Below are positions 1 to 14,002 of a stretch of DNA of 64,000 nt, one piece after another. Numbering within the stretch: the first letter of the stretch is position 1; the number at the start of each line of letters is the position of its first letter. The stretch comes from Ichthyophthirius multifiliis. Lineage: Eukaryota > Ciliophora > Oligohymenophorea > Hymenostomatida. The notes under the pieces are model-generated. The model was not told the origin of the DNA, searched no databases, and saw nothing but the letters and a program-made list of their open reading frames with translations. The translations under genes were made by a program, and so were the position numbers. The stretch is taken from the NCBI RefSeq assembly GCF_000220395.1, contig NW_004085967.1:1-64000 (forward strand), written 5' to 3'.

Positions 1-11
1 TAATAAATAAT

Positions 12-57
<46 letters not shown>

Positions 58-1276
58 ATATTTATTATACATATATAAATTAATATATTTATATATATAT
101 ACTTAAATAAATTATTTTTATTAATCTTCTATTAATATTTCTGATAGTATATATCTTTTTAGCTATTTTTCTTTATATTTATTAAAAAAATCAATAATAT
201 CTTTAAAATTTTTAACACTATCTTTGTACTCTAACCTATATTTTACTTAACCTTTATTTTCTATTATATATATTTAGTTATTTATATTTATATATTCTTA
301 TCCTATAATTTATATTAAATTTTATTTAATTATATTTAAATTTTTTATGTCAGCAATATAAAATTAAAAATTAGGTTAAATATTAATAATTTAACGAATT
401 TATGAAAAAGATAAGCATTCTTAATTACATGTATTAATAACAGTTATTTATTTTTCATTCTATTAAATAATTTTTATATTTCTTTCTTATATATATTATA
501 TTTATGGTAATGAATATTAATTTATAAATTATAAAATCTTATTAAAATTAAGCTCTTTTTCTTTATAAATTTTAAGTTTATTTTCTGGTAAATTCAACAT
601 AAATAAAAATTCCTATTTATGATCTAAATTTATTAATGAATTATTTATATTTGGGAAACCTTAATTATTATCTATATAATAAAAATCTAAATCTTAAAAA
701 AAAAATAAGCCTGCTTCTTCATATTGCTTGAATTCTTTTTCTTTAGTCTTTCCTACAAAAAATACTGAAACCTAGTTTTTTTACTTAATATCATTATATT
801 CTTAAATTTTTTTAATTTAAATACACGGAAATGCGATTTTTTTTATAAATTTTAATAATATATTATATTCACTATTTTAAATTTTTATTTTAAGAGAAAT
901 ATTTTATTTTTATTATTTACATTAAATCATTAAATTTTTTTACTTAATTATTATCTTTATAAAAATATATTGAGGGAAAATCTGTTATATTATGTTTTTA
1001 TTTTAATGCTTTAAAATTATTCATAGCATCATATTTTGTAAATTACTAATATTTTAATTCATTCAAATTAGATATTTATTCATAATAATCTATTAGTTGT
1101 TTACATGAATGACAAGCTGAAACATAAAAAAGAATAAAGAAAGACTTATTTTATAATCTAAAATCATCAAAATCTAAATAACTTTTAAAATTTAAAATAT
1201 TATTTTTATTAATGGGTATTGAATATCCAACTGAACAAAAGAATTATACTAATATTAATTAAAAAACTAAATACAT
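1..1276 (-). CDS. Protein disulfide isomerase, 3' end outside the window
   Basis: Read with TAA/TAG as Gln. The chosen ATG (1276-1274) opens a hydrophobic leader (MYLVFQLILVQFFCSVGYS) that looks like a signal peptide, so the protein probably enters the ER and catalyses disulfide formation and exchange. A thioredoxin domain follows, with the redox motif CHSC at plus 1103-1114 (PDIs usually have CGHC) and a proline in the cis-Pro position (FPSIYFY). A 49-nt intron (920-872, GT..AG) joins the frames before EYNILLKFI. Exon 2 then reads through b and b' type thioredoxin folds without CxxC, to a stretch (QLKRYILSEILIED) like the b'-a' junction of PDIs. The second catalytic domain is not visible; the frame meets GTATATAT at 102, a likely intron donor, and the gene leaves the window. 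About 370 residues are seen. Family call is firm; the isoform is not known. Confidence 0.85.
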
Positions 1277-1559
1277 ATTTATTTTTTATATATTTAATTT
1301 AATTTATATATTAAATTAATAATAATATATACTCTTTATATTTATTCATAATAAAATGAAATCATGTTTTATATAAATATATTTATTTTTATTATATATA
1401 AATTTATAAAAAATCTTTTAATATATTAAAAAAATAAGATATTCATTTAAAATCTAATAAACAATTTCATTTGTTTTTTTTATTATTATAATTATTAAAA
1501 TCTTAAATATTCTTTATATTTTTAGTATTTTAAATAAATATTACTAAAGTTTTAAACAA

Positions 1560-3333
1560 ATGTCTTCTTTAATTCAAAATTAAATGAACGAAATATATTA
1601 AAATTTCGAGAGAAATTCTATAAATGAATACACAATAGATTTATTAGATTAATTAACTTTATAATATAATCAAGTATTTTTATATAAAATATTTCATTAA
1701 TTATTTTTTAAAAATAAGGATTTTTAAATAGTAAAAATGTGGGAAGAATTAAATTCTTGTAAGTTTTCTTTAAACATATAAAAAGTATTAATTTATTCCA
1801 AAAGCAATTTAACAAAAATTTTAAGTTTATAAATTTTAAAAAATGAAGTTAAAGTATTTTTATTTAAAAAAAAATATATATATATATAAATAAATTCATC
1901 TATTTTCTTACAGATAAAATGGTTTTTATTAACAAATGAAGAAATATAAAAAATAAAAGATTTAATTCTATAAGAAATAGAAAATTTCACAATATAAAAA
2001 ACAGACGATTTTACTGAAGAAGAAAATACGATTTTAATCTCTTTTTGTTAAATAATATGCGAAATAATAAAACAAGGAGATTATTTATTGGCTATATTAT
2101 AAAGACTAATAAAATAAGCAACTGAAAATTAAAATTTATGTTACGCTTGTATGTTAATATTTAAATTTTTAGCGTAAAAAATAGCTTTTTTTATTTTAAA
2201 AAAAGAAAAAAAAAAAAAAAAAAGAAGTAAGAATTACATAACGATAAATATAATAAACGAAAAAAAAAAAACTCAAATTTAATCATAAATAAATGAAATC
2301 GATAAATGTATTTTTGCTTTAACATTTTTTGTAATAGATAGATTTATAGAATCTTCATAATAAATAAAGGACGAATTAATATAAATAAGTTTAGATGTAT
2401 TATATTTATATTTAAAATAAGAAGATTAAATCTTCACACGTGAATATGCCGAAAAGATATTAGGTTTTAGTGATTAAAGTTTTTTAAGAGATTAGTGTAT
2501 TTTATGTTTAGAAAAATATATATTAGTAGATACAAATATAAAAAAACTTGATTTTATATTAAAAATAAACGAAATAATAAAATATTATATTCCCCAAAAT
2601 ATGGATATATTAGCCTAATATTAAATTATTTGTGAAAATATGAAAGATCATGAATAAAACTTTTTAAAAATGTGTAATTGCATAAATTTGTTTTATGTAA
2701 ATTATTTCAATAAGCTTTTTTCTAAAAATATTTTCAAAGATTTAATTTATTAATAAGATAATTATTTTAAAAATATCTTTTTATTTGGTCTCTCTTATAT
2801 TTTAAAATTCACTTTTCTAGATTAAATGTAAACAGATAATATTGAATTTTGGATTAATATAATAACTAATTTAAAAAATGATGAAGACATAATGGCTGAT
2901 TTATAAAATATACTTGAAGAGTTAACTTATAAACTTTTTTCCAAATTCTAAAGGCCTATATAATATAATATTTTAATTGATATTTCAAACAATGGATCTA
3001 TTATATTCTAAAAAGAATAAAATGAAGATTTTTCGCTTTTTGAAAATCAAAAGAAATTAACTTTATTGCTCTTGGAAATAAATTATGATAATATTCATTA
3101 AATTATTATAAGTAAATTCGAAAAAATGGTAAACATAAAATAGTTAATAAAATATTTTTTATTTTAAGATTGATGGTTCAGAATGGAATACATAAAATAT
3201 TTAATCTTTTGGATATGTTTTAGGTACTTTAGGAGAATTAATCAATGACGAAGTAAATTTAAGGAATTTTAGTTTGTAAATACTAAAAGTAATTTAACAA
3301 ATGATTAAAAATAAATATATATATATAAATATA

Positions 3334-3374
<41 letters not shown>

Positions 3375-5286
3375 CTTTAATATAGAGTTACCTAAATTTA
3401 ATTGAACTTAGAAAAAATAAATAGTCTAAGGCTTTAATAATAAATAGTCTACTTTTTTGTTGTTCTAAACTTTCAAAATACTTAAATTCAAATTGGAATA
3501 TGTTAGAAATAATATTTAAAAAACTAATTTATTTCTTTAACGATGAAATAGAGGCAATTAAGGTAAAAATATTACTCTATATAGTCAAAAAACCAAAAAT
3601 ACAAAAAAAAAAAAATCTTATTTTGTATATATACTTTTTTTAATTTTTATATTAGAATGCCTCTATTGAATATTTTAAAATTTTTTGTTCTATTTATTAT
3701 TAATTTCTATATTCCTAGAAAAAAGATGGAGAAATATTTTTAAATTATTTAATTTTAAACTAATCGAGTATAATTAAAAATATGAGTTATCCTTAAAAAT
3801 TATTATTTTTTGAAAGTCTTTTTATAGTTATGAATAATATTAAAAACTAAGAATAAAAAATATAATTTTTTACTTCATTATTTTAATAATTTAAAGATAT
3901 CTTTAAACAATTTTCATAAAATTTTAACTAAATTATAGAGAAATAAACATACATATAAATCAGAACAATATTAGATATTTTCTAACTATCATCAAAGTAT
4001 ATGCCCGAAGAGTTCTTAAATTAAATAGGTAAGATAATAATAAATATATTATTATTTATATATATATATATATATATATATTATTATAATATTTAAAAAA
4101 CCTAATTATATTATATTATTATTTTTAATATAATAAGGTGATTTAAATATTTTTCTTAAAATGAAATAATATATAGAAGCTGAAAATTTAAATTATATTG
4201 AAACAAATAAAATTAATATCTCTAATAACTTTACTTTTTATTTAAAAGAGCTTTTAGTGTAAATAATTGCAAACCTAATAGATGGAATAGATTAATGTAA
4301 CGAATAAATACTTTCAATAGCAATTTAAATGATTAGTTAACATCAAAACTTAAACGACTAGATAAAAGATTAATCAACATTTTTGCTTTTTTAGAATATA
4401 ATTAAACATCTAAATAGTAATCAAACAATACAAATTTTTTAAATGTTCTTAATTAGTGCATCTAATTTAGTTAAATTTCCTAATTTGTACAATGAATTTT
4501 ATTTGAATATATATTAGTTTTTACTATAAATGTCTTAACTTCATTCTTAATGTAATATTGTTGATATTTTTTATTTTTTTATTTTTTTAATTTAAAATTT
4601 TATAAAAGATTTTGTCTAGTAATTTTTAGAAAATAATATGATTTGTTTAATACTTACTTCAAGAATAATTGAAAATGAAAAAAGTATATATTTACTTGCT
4701 TTAGAAACTATGCTAAATATAATAAAAGTTTAATAATTTTTATTTTTTATAATTATTTTTATATAATAAAAGTCTGTAAATAGTTCAAATAATAACGTAA
4801 TATAATCTTTCTATTAAAACTACATAGGAGATATTATTTAAAGTATATTTCAAGCAATTTCAGATGGCTAACATAATGAAGGATTTAAGTTATTTTGTAA
4901 AATATTAATTCAAATATTTAGTGTAATTGATAAAATGGAGGTAAAACAAAGAATTAAAATAAATTATAAAAAGTTTTTATTTTAATATATTAAAAATTAG
5001 TTAAAGAATAATTATAGAATATAAAATAGTAAATAAACTATTATAAATATGATATACGAAAGCTTATATGAATTTAAATAATAAAAATAAATGATAAATT
5101 TTATAAAAAGCTAAAATATGATTGAAAATATGGTAGATACATATACATCTAATTTTAAAGTATAATTTTATTTTTATAAATATAATTTTTTTATTTATTA
5201 CAAAAAAATATAATATAATTTTCCTTAATTAATTAAATTAGAATTAAGTTAAAAATATTATAATTCTTTTAGAACAGATTTAATGA
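1560..5286 (+). CDS. XPO1: Exportin-1 (CRM1), nuclear export receptor
   Basis: Importin-beta superfamily receptor that carries leucine-rich-signal cargo and Ran-GTP out of the nucleus. The first ATG gives MSSLIQNQMNEIY. The CRM1 N-terminal repeat is recognisable (LTKILSLQILKNEV then IKWFLLTNEEIQKIKDLI), followed by DHEQNFLKMCNCINLFY, the counterpart of the DDEQNF stretch of CRM1, and IDGSEWNTQNI, the counterpart of VDGSEW in the central region. Introns I could place with GT..AG and frame are 1854-1913, 2174-2227, 3129-3168 and 5160-5241; others lie near 3300-3385, 3560-3655, 4029-4135, 4560-4600, 4730-4770 and 4940-4990. The last exon ends EQIQ and TGA at 5284-5286. Estimated length is about 1,000 residues, close to the roughly 1,070 usual for CRM1. 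Ran, its partner, is encoded at 38461. Confidence 0.88.
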
Positions 5287-5985
5287 TATATTATATAAAA
5301 TTAATTTAACATATTTGAAAATTATTTTAAATATTTATTTTTTCTTATTGTAATGTCTTAAAAAAAAAATTATTCTAATTATATATATATATATATTTTT
5401 TTTTACATATATTATTTTATTTAATGAAAGAAAATAAAATAATTCAATATATATATATATATATTTATTATATTATGTTTTATAATAAAAAACTTTGAAT
5501 AGGTCAATTTATTTAAAAATATTTAAATTCAAAAATTTTAAATTTTATTGATTTTAACACTTTTATTAATTTTTATATAATGAAAAACATATCTTATTAA
5601 AAAAAATTATAATTTAAAAATAAATCTTAATTAAAATTTCAATTTATTAATATTATTACAAGATCAATTCTTTTATTAAATGATAAATATTATACAAACT
5701 ATAATATTAATTATTTTATATTATTTCATTATATCCAAAAGTCGTATATATAAATATCATACATTTATATTATTACGAAGAATAAATACTAAAATAATTT
5801 TTAACAAACCTTCTAATAACAAAATAATTATATTAATATAAACTAAATCGCTATAATAATTAAAAAACAAAAAGAAAACACCTTCATTTTCCTTTATTTT
5901 TTTAATATAAAATTTTATATTTGAAATTAAAAAAATAATTATATAAATAAAATTAAATAAATTAAAAAGACTTAATAAAAAAAAA

Positions 5986-7589
5986 ATGTCTAAATAAAAT
6001 ACTCCATAAAAACTAAATGGATAATCTCCTTGTAAAAAGATGAAACTGAATGACTCTGACGCTTTAGTCTAATTAAAACAAGTAAAAAACTAAAAATAAA
6101 TCATATATTATGAAAAAAAATAAAAAAAAAGTACACCACAGTAGTTGCTGATACAGGAGACTTTAAAGAAATAGCTTAATACAGCCCTGAAGATGCCACA
6201 ACAAACCCTTCTTTAATTCTCTAAGCTGCAAACAAGCCTGAATACGAGAAATTAATAGACGACGCCATAAACTGGAGTAAATAAAACTATAATAGATTTT
6301 TTGCTCCCGCCTAAGCTCGTAGTTCTATAAGAAAAGGAAAAAAAAAAGAAGAAACGAAAGGAAACGAATAAGCCGAAGAATTTGATTTCGGAAAACTTTC
6401 AGTTGAAAAACAAGGCTAGTTTTTATCTTTTGTCGCTGATGTTGTTTGTGTTAATTTTGGAAAGGAAATTCTTAAATTAGTTCCTGGAGTTGTTTCTACA
6501 GAAGTTGATGCAAGGCTTTCTTTTGACAAACAAGGAAATATTAATAGGGTATATATATATTATGTTTTTATAATATTTGTGTCTATTTGTATATTTTTTT
6601 TTTTTTTAAAAAAAAAAAATATTTTTCTTTTCAAAAGGCTAAAAATATCATTAAATTGTATGAAGAATTCGGAATTTCAAAAGATAGGATTTTAATTAAA
6701 ATTGCCTCCACTTGGGAAGGTATTAAAGCTGCAGAAGCCTTAAGAAAAGATAAAATTAAATGCAATTTGACTTTACTTTTTTCTTTTGCTTAAGCTGTCG
6801 CTTGTGCTGAAGCTTAAGTCGCTTTGATATCTCCTTTTGTTGGAAGAATCTTAGATTGGCATAGAAGTAAAAATCCTGACTAAAACTTTAGTGATGAAAG
6901 AGATCCGGGAGTTATTAGTGTATAGAAAATATACAATTACTACAAAAAATTTGATTATAAGACTATTGTTATGGTAAAAATTTATGTTTTTTGTTTTTTT
7001 TTAAATAACAAAAAAGGGGGCTTCTTTTAGAAACACTAGTGAAATCATTAATTTAGCTGGATGTGATAAATTAACTATTTCTCCAAAATTACTTGAGGAA
7101 TTAAAAGAAATGAAAGAAAAGAATATTGAATGCAAATTAAGTAAAGAAAAAGCTTAATTAGACGAAATTTAAAAAATTTAAATGGATGAAAAAGCTTTTC
7201 GTTGGTTACATAATAGTATTTTTTTGTTATATTCTAAAATATATATATATATAAATATTACTTTTTTAAAAAAGCTGATCCAATGGCTGTTGAAAAATTA
7301 TCTGAAGGTATTAACAAATTTGCGGAAGATGTAGTTAAATTAGAAAAACTTATTGAAGGAAAACTAAAACATTAGAAAAAAAAAAGTAGATAAATATAAT
7401 ATTATTAACTATTATTTTTTATTTACATATTAATAAATAATATTAAAAAAAAATTAATATTATTTTAATTATTTATATAAAAAAATTAATTTTTATTTAT
7501 TTATTTAAAATAAAAATATATACTAATATATAATATATAAGTATTATCATATACCATTTATTTTCATAGTAATTTCATATAAATGTTGA
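5986..7589 (+). CDS. Transaldolase
   Basis: Non-oxidative pentose phosphate enzyme that moves a dihydroxyacetone unit between sugar phosphates through a Schiff-base lysine. Starting at ATG 5986, exon 1 ends ALVQLKQ and joins [11 protein letters not shown] across intron 6082-6131, giving the canonical transaldolase start. [21 protein letters not shown]-type (here [13 protein letters not shown], with the catalytic lysine), [12 protein letters not shown] and [11 protein letters not shown] follow. Introns 6549-6637, 6974-7016 and 7216-7274 all keep frame. Between DDAINW and the core is an extra lysine-rich stretch of about 50 residues. The conserved C-terminus ([13 protein letters not shown]) is complete by about 7372, but there is no TGA in any frame until 7587. 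I end the gene there through a putative 184-nt terminal intron (7386-7569); this 3' end is weak. Confidence 0.85.
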
Positions 7590-8318
7590 CGTATATTAGA
7601 ATATTTATTTATTGCTTCATCCGCATCTATAAAATTACAAATTTCATAATCTATTTCATCTTCTGATTAACTACAATCATTAGAATTATTTATTTAAGGA
7701 AAAATAACTTGTGTATTAGTTTTTTTTTATTATTATTTCTTAAGAGTTGGATATGAAACTGATATTTCATCTTTAGGGACATCTTTTTATAATTTATATT
7801 AATATATATCCTTTTTTTATAAAAAAAGAGAGAGAAAATAATAATACTATTATCAAAATTTATATTGCTTAATGATTCATCTTTAATGTTTGTATATAAT
7901 GTACTATTTTTTATTTTTTTAAATTAACTTTTACTTTTATTCTTACTAAATTTTTTTTATTTAATAATTTTTTTTTTTTTTTTTATTTTAGAAATATCAT
8001 AAATAACTTTATTTTTTTCTTCTTAAAGCTATTTTTATTTATTTTATTTTGCTATTTTTTAAGCTCTTTGTTAAATTTCTTATTGAAATTTCAATTTTTT
8101 ATCGACTTTTTCTTATTAGCGAATATATGATTTTACTTATTCTTAATAAGCTAATGACTTTTTTTTTAAAAAAAAAAATTAATATAAATAGAAAAACTAA
8201 ATAAATTAATGTATACTTTAGCATCTTCAATATTAAATTAGTTTTATTCTTCTTAAAAAGTTTTAATAATTTTGTTTTAAAAATTTAATGTTCCTTTTAT
8301 ATTTTATTATTTAATCAT
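7547..8318 (-). CDS. Small coiled-coil protein, function unknown
   Basis: Start ATG at 8318 gives MIKQQNIKGTLNFQNKII; the first exon ends IEDAK at a GTATAC donor and resumes with SLAYQEQVKSYIR. The middle is strongly charged, rich in K, Q and E with heptad-like spacing (RQQEKVDKKLKFQQEIQQRA), then a lysine-rich low-complexity stretch, then an acidic tail (SEDEIDYEICNFIDADEAI) ending ITMKINGI and TGA at 7549-7547. I recognise no named domain. There are no membrane segments or signal peptide, so it is probably cytosolic or cytoskeletal. It converges with the transaldolase gene, and the putative last exon of that gene would overlap this stop. The exon structure between 7790 and 7990 is uncertain because of long T runs. 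Confidence 0.6.
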
Positions 8319-8486
8319 TTTTTTTAAATATAATATTATTATTAATTTTTTATTTTTAAATTTTTATTTTTTTTTTAAAAAAAATATTAAAATATTATTA
8401 TTGCTTAAATATAATGATATGACTATAAAAATAAATAGATTAATTAAAAAAAAAAAAATTATTAATATAGTTATTATATAAAAGTT

Positions 8487-9286
8487 TCAATCATCTTCAT
8501 AACCACCACTACCATCTTCTTCAAAATCTTCAATTTAATTATTTTCTTAAATATCATACAAATCTTAAATAGACTAAATATATATATATATATTTATATA
8601 TATTATATAAATATATATATAATATATAAATAATAACTTCTTCTAATTTTTATTTTTTATTTTCTTTTTCTTCTTCTTCTTTTTCTTTTTCTTTATCTTT
8701 TTTTGTTTTCTTTTTTTTTTTCTCTTCTGTATTTTCATTTTTTTTCTATTCCATTTTTTGCTATTTTTTTGTTGCTTTTTTTGCTATTTTTTAAATTATA
8801 ATTTAATTATAATTTTTTAAAGAAAATACAATATTTTTCTTCAATTAATCGAAAAACATCTAAATAAGAATATTCTTTAACTAATTAAGCTTTTATTTTT
8901 TTTGATTTATCAAGTAATTCTGGTGGAAATTAATTTTTATATTTAAAAGATAAGTAATTAATAAATCCTTTTCGATCTTTTTAAAGTTCTTTTTCTTCTT
9001 CTTTTGATCTTATTTTAATATCATTATTAAATAATATTCTATCATATTCTCTTTATCTTTTTTTTCTTAAAATAATTGCTTTAATTGCTAAATTCTTTTC
9101 ATTTTAAGGTATATTATATACTATTTTCGGAAACTCAACATTCTTATATTTTTTTTTAATATTTAATATTATTTATTTTAATCAATTAAATAAATATAAT
9201 TTTTATTTTTTTACTGGATATGAACATATATCGGTATATTCTGATTAAATAAAATTATATACTTAATTTGAATTATTTTATTCCAT
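8487..9286 (-). CDS. RNA polymerase III subunit Rpc31/RPC7-like protein
   Basis: Start MEQNNSNQVYNFIQSEY; exon 1 ends SYP at a GTAAAA donor and joins NVEFPKIVYNIPQNEKNLA, keeping frame. Then come a DIKIRS segment, a QFPPELL motif, a YLDVFRLIEEKY segment, a long K/E-rich stretch and an acidic glycine-containing tail (EDFEEDGSGGYEDD) before TGA. This order resembles the Rpc31/RPC7 family of Pol III: an FP..P patch near the N-terminus, an FP-E-L patch, an LDVF..LEEK patch as in plant homologues, and an acidic C-terminus. In other eukaryotes this subunit sits in the C82-C34-C31 initiation subcomplex. The match is by pattern and memory only, so the family assignment is tentative, while the gene itself is well supported by two further frame-keeping introns (one after EEKY, one near 8560-8640). 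Confidence 0.5.
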
Positions 9287-9444
9287 TTTTTGTTTTGTTT
9301 TATTTAATAATATTAATTATATTTATTAATGAAAATTATCTTTATAAATAATTTTTTTAGTTTAAAAAAAAAATAAAAAAAAATAATAATAAAATTAAAT
9401 AAATAAACATTATTAAAAAAAAAAAAAAAAAAATAGATTAATAA

Positions 9445-11022
9445 ATGAATAATTATCTAATAAATGATAATAATTTAGTTTCAAATAAATAAAAAAGATT
9501 GCTTTAATTAAAACCAAGCACGCCTTATAAAAATAAAAGCACTCACTAATTAACTAAATAAAACTTTTTTTAAACTAAAACACCCAAATTAAATTTAAAA
9601 AGTTATGAAAATGATCACACAATAACAACTATAGAATAAATTTAAAAATTAAAAGAGGAATCTATTTAATAAATTTTAAATGGTTAAATATTATAAGGAT
9701 TAGATTCAATAGAAAGCTGTAATATATAAAAAATAAATACTATATAAATAAATATAATTTTTTTTTTAAAAAAAAAAAAAATAACAAATAAAATATAAAG
9801 TAATTTTAAAAATCGAGCATTAATATAAAAAAAATTCATAAGAATTTATATAAATATATAATAATATATTATAATTTCTATGTGATCATTCTATGAAATT
9901 ACTTTCAGAATTTTAGTTCGAAAATGCTTAATAAATTTTAGTTTTTTCAATAAAAATGACTGACCCTAAATTATATATTGAAAAAGTTAAATAAAAAAAA
10001 ATAACTTATTTATTCGTTTTTTTTTTTTTTTTTTTTACAAAAAATATAATATATATATTAATTAAATATAATAAAAGATACCAGAAAAAAGAATATTAGC
10101 ATTAAATAATATAGGATGTGTATATAGAAGAACTGGGAATTTAAAAAAAGCAAAAAAAGTTTTAGAAGAAGCCTTAGAATTAATATTATAATTTCCAAAT
10201 ATTATGTACACAGGAATTACTTATTTAAATATAACAGCGGTTTATTCTTAAATTGCAAATCATTAAAAAGCTGCTGAATATGCGAAATAAGCTATCATTG
10301 AATGTTAGAGAGAACTTTTGGAAATACTCGGATTAGGAGAAGATTAGATTAAAAAAGAAGATTTTTAATAAAAAGTTAGATATGCAGGTATTAGTTATCA
10401 TAATTTAGGTTGTGAAGAAGAATATTTAGGAAATTTTGAAAAATGTATTGATTTTTATAAATAAAGTTTTAGTTTATTAGAAGAATATGGACTTTCTTAA
10501 GATGAAAAATTATATAAGAAATTCAAAAATTCATATGAAAATGCTTTAAAAAAACATTTTAGAGGAAAAAAATAATAAATTTATAATTCTTATTAAGATT
10601 TAGAATAAAGTATACTAAAAAATAAAAATTTAAATAAAACTTAACTATTAACAAAACAAAATAATTTCTTTAATAATGAATCTATTTTTAATAAATATAC
10701 TATAAAAAATAAAGCTAAATTATAGTAATATATATAAATTTTTATAAATAATTTTTTTTTATTTTAAATAATTAAGATAAAAAAGACCTAACAGTGCATT
10801 TAATTTATAAAATAAAAATGACACAGATTCTAAAAATAAATATAAAAAGTAATAAGAATAAAAACAAAAATATAGTCGTTTAAGAGATTAATAGAATTTC
10901 AAAGATTTTAGCATTAATGAAAAAAGTAATTCTAAAAGTTAAAAAATAAATAATTTTGATGAAAACAATGAAATTTAATAAATTGCTCAAATTGTAGATT
11001 GGAGTGATTCTGAAAATTCGTA

Positions 11023-11054
<32 letters not shown>

Positions 11055-12628
11055 TATTATATTTATTATTATATATATATTTATATGTATTTATATTATA
11101 TATATATATTTTATTTTATATAAATATATTTTTTTAATCAAAATATTTTTTTTTCTTTCTTTTTAAATAAAAATATTTTATTTCTAATATTTTTTAAATA
11201 AAAACATTTTATATTGTTTATTGTTTCATTTTTTTTTTGAATAAAAATATTTTATATTTATTTATTATATAGTGAAGATGAAAATTCTAAAATTTAAAGA
11301 ATTTAATTTTTAAAATCAATAAATAATTATGGAGTTAAACTTTAAGATTAATAATAAAAAAATGTAATATATTTATTATATTATATTTTTTATATAATAA
11401 TATAAAAGATTTATGAAAATATAGAAGTTGAAGTAAAGATAGTAAAATTAGTTAAAAATTATATTGATTATTGTTAAAAAAGATAAAATTAGATTTTAGT
11501 AAAATAAATTAAAAATATTTTTATATTTTTTTTTTAAAAAATAAAATATATTATTTTAAAGTTTAAGAACATAATTTTAAAAAAAGAAAGAAAATTAAAT
11601 GCACAATTGCTTTAAGAAAGTAAATAGTAGTATTAAGAAAATATTCACTATAATTAATAATAATAATAATAAGTTTAAATACAATAAATAAATAATTAAC
11701 AGGAAATCATTGAAAACAACATTTAATAATAAGAGAATATTATTATTCCAATAAATGATGAAGCTGTAAACGGTTATTCTAAATTAAATACAGAAAAAAC
11801 ATTAAATTAAAATGATATTAATAATTAAAATTTATATATTTAATTGGAATAAAATTAATATCACAAAAACAAAAACAGTTAAGACACAAAAAGAGAAATA
11901 GAGAATATGAGAAAAAAAGCAAATAGTAGTTTTTTATTAGTTTCGAATACACCAAAAATGGCTACATTTACACCTAAAAATACATAAAAATAATATATAG
12001 ATTAAAATAAATAAAAAATATTATAAAAATAATATTATAATTATAGAAAATAATTATAAATTTAATTAAAGAAAAAAGTAAAATTAATTTTTTTTTACTT
12101 TTTATTTAAATGAAAATAAAATTAAAAAGGAAGAATTATTAATTTAACAAGAAAATTAAAAAAAAAAAGATAAAGCTTGTGTAACTATTTAAAAATATTT
12201 TAGAGGAATATTAATAAGAAGAAAAATTAAATTCAATAAAGAAAATAATAGTAAAATAATAGTATATAAATAAATATAAATGTTAAGATATTTAGATGAT
12301 AATAATTTAAATTTTGCAGATGCTAAAAAAAAACATTTTAATGTGATAGCATTAGTAGATTAAAATTATAATAATTTATATTTAATATGCAATAATTTAC
12401 AAAATGAAGAAAAAAAAAGTGAATAGCAATTAGATTTAAATAACTTATTAAGATTCAAATAAAAACTAAAAGAAATTAAATATCCTTTTAATAATTTTAA
12501 AAAAATATCTTATTTAAAGTATTTTTGTTAACAAATAATTTCATCTATTTTTATAGAAGTATAAAAATAAAAATAAATAAAAAAATATCTAAATATCTAA
12601 AAATAAATATAAATATATAAATATATAA

Positions 12629-12659
<31 letters not shown>

Positions 12660-13922
12660 TTTATATTTTTATATTTTTATATTTTTATATTTTTTTCAAT
12701 GAATTTATTTTAATTTTTTTATTTTATTTAATTTTTTATTTTTTATATATTTTATATATTATTTTATTTATTAAATATTATATTTTATAATTTTTTATAT
12801 AGAATGATAGAATAATAATTGAAGGTATAACTGATACTTCTTAATTTTCGAGATAAAATAGTTTAAAAAATTAAAATTTGCATCTTTTGGAAACGATTTT
12901 GTTAAATCCGCTTTATTTATTTAATCAAGTATTCGTGGAGTAATAGAAAGACGAAAATACAAAATTTAAAAAGATAAGCGAATAGAAACTATAAAAACAT
13001 TTGTATTTTTACTTGATAATACACACACTATTATCCGAATTTTTATCTAGGAAGTAATATCTACAAAAAAATTATAATTAACAGGAAAAAATCTTACAAA
13101 TAAATTAAATTTTAATGTTTTGCCTTTTGATAAAATAATATTTTAAATATGGAAGGATTTTGATAGTTCTACTATTTAAGAAATAATTGACATTCGTCCA
13201 AAAAGTTCTTTTATAAAATATTCTAGTAATGCCTTGGATATTATATAAGAATTTAAAAATAGATAACTAGAAGATAAAAACTTCCATAATTTACTTGTCA
13301 ATTAAAAAGCTCTAGCTAAAGTTTAGGCTATGATAAGAGGAAAACTAAAAAGATATGAATTCAAACTATTGTTAGAAAAAAGTAAAAATATGGATAAAGA
13401 TATTGCCAATATTTCTAAAAAACTCGATATTTATTAACATAAAGTTTATTTTTTTAATTTACATTTTAATAAAGTCAAAAAAATACTTGCTTTAAAATGC
13501 AAAAAAAAAATTCCTTTGAAGATATTATTTCTCAAGAATAGGTTTTTTTTATATATATGTGATATAATATATTCAATATAATAAAAAGAAATTATATTCA
13601 TATTTTAATATGAGTGACCTTAATTTTTACGGCAGAATATTACTTTAAAAAACAAGTCTTAAAATAGTAAAGGATTAATTAAAAATACAAAGTCCGAGAA
13701 TAGAAGAAATAATCTCCAAATATTTAAATAGAAATTAATTAAAAATTAGGAGAAGATTATAGTATTAAGGATTAAACTTTAGAAACTAGAAAAATTTTTA
13801 ATTAAAGAACTTTAAGATCATATATGAACAAAAGAAATTCCTTAATAAACTATTATCAATACGAAACTAAATAAAATGAAAATGTTATTGAATCAAAAAT
13901 AGGTATTTTTATTTTATTTAAA

Positions 13923-14002
<80 letters not shown>

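Noticed and set aside
5287-5985. Possible extra exon or gene between exportin and transaldolase
   Set aside because: Only A/T runs with frequent TGA in all frames and no motif; treated as about 700 nt of intergenic DNA.
13611-13900. Possible new gene start MSDLNFYG near 13611
   Set aside because: This frame ends soon in a stop, whereas splicing to 13630 and adding one A at 13741-13745 continues into the next IQ exon.
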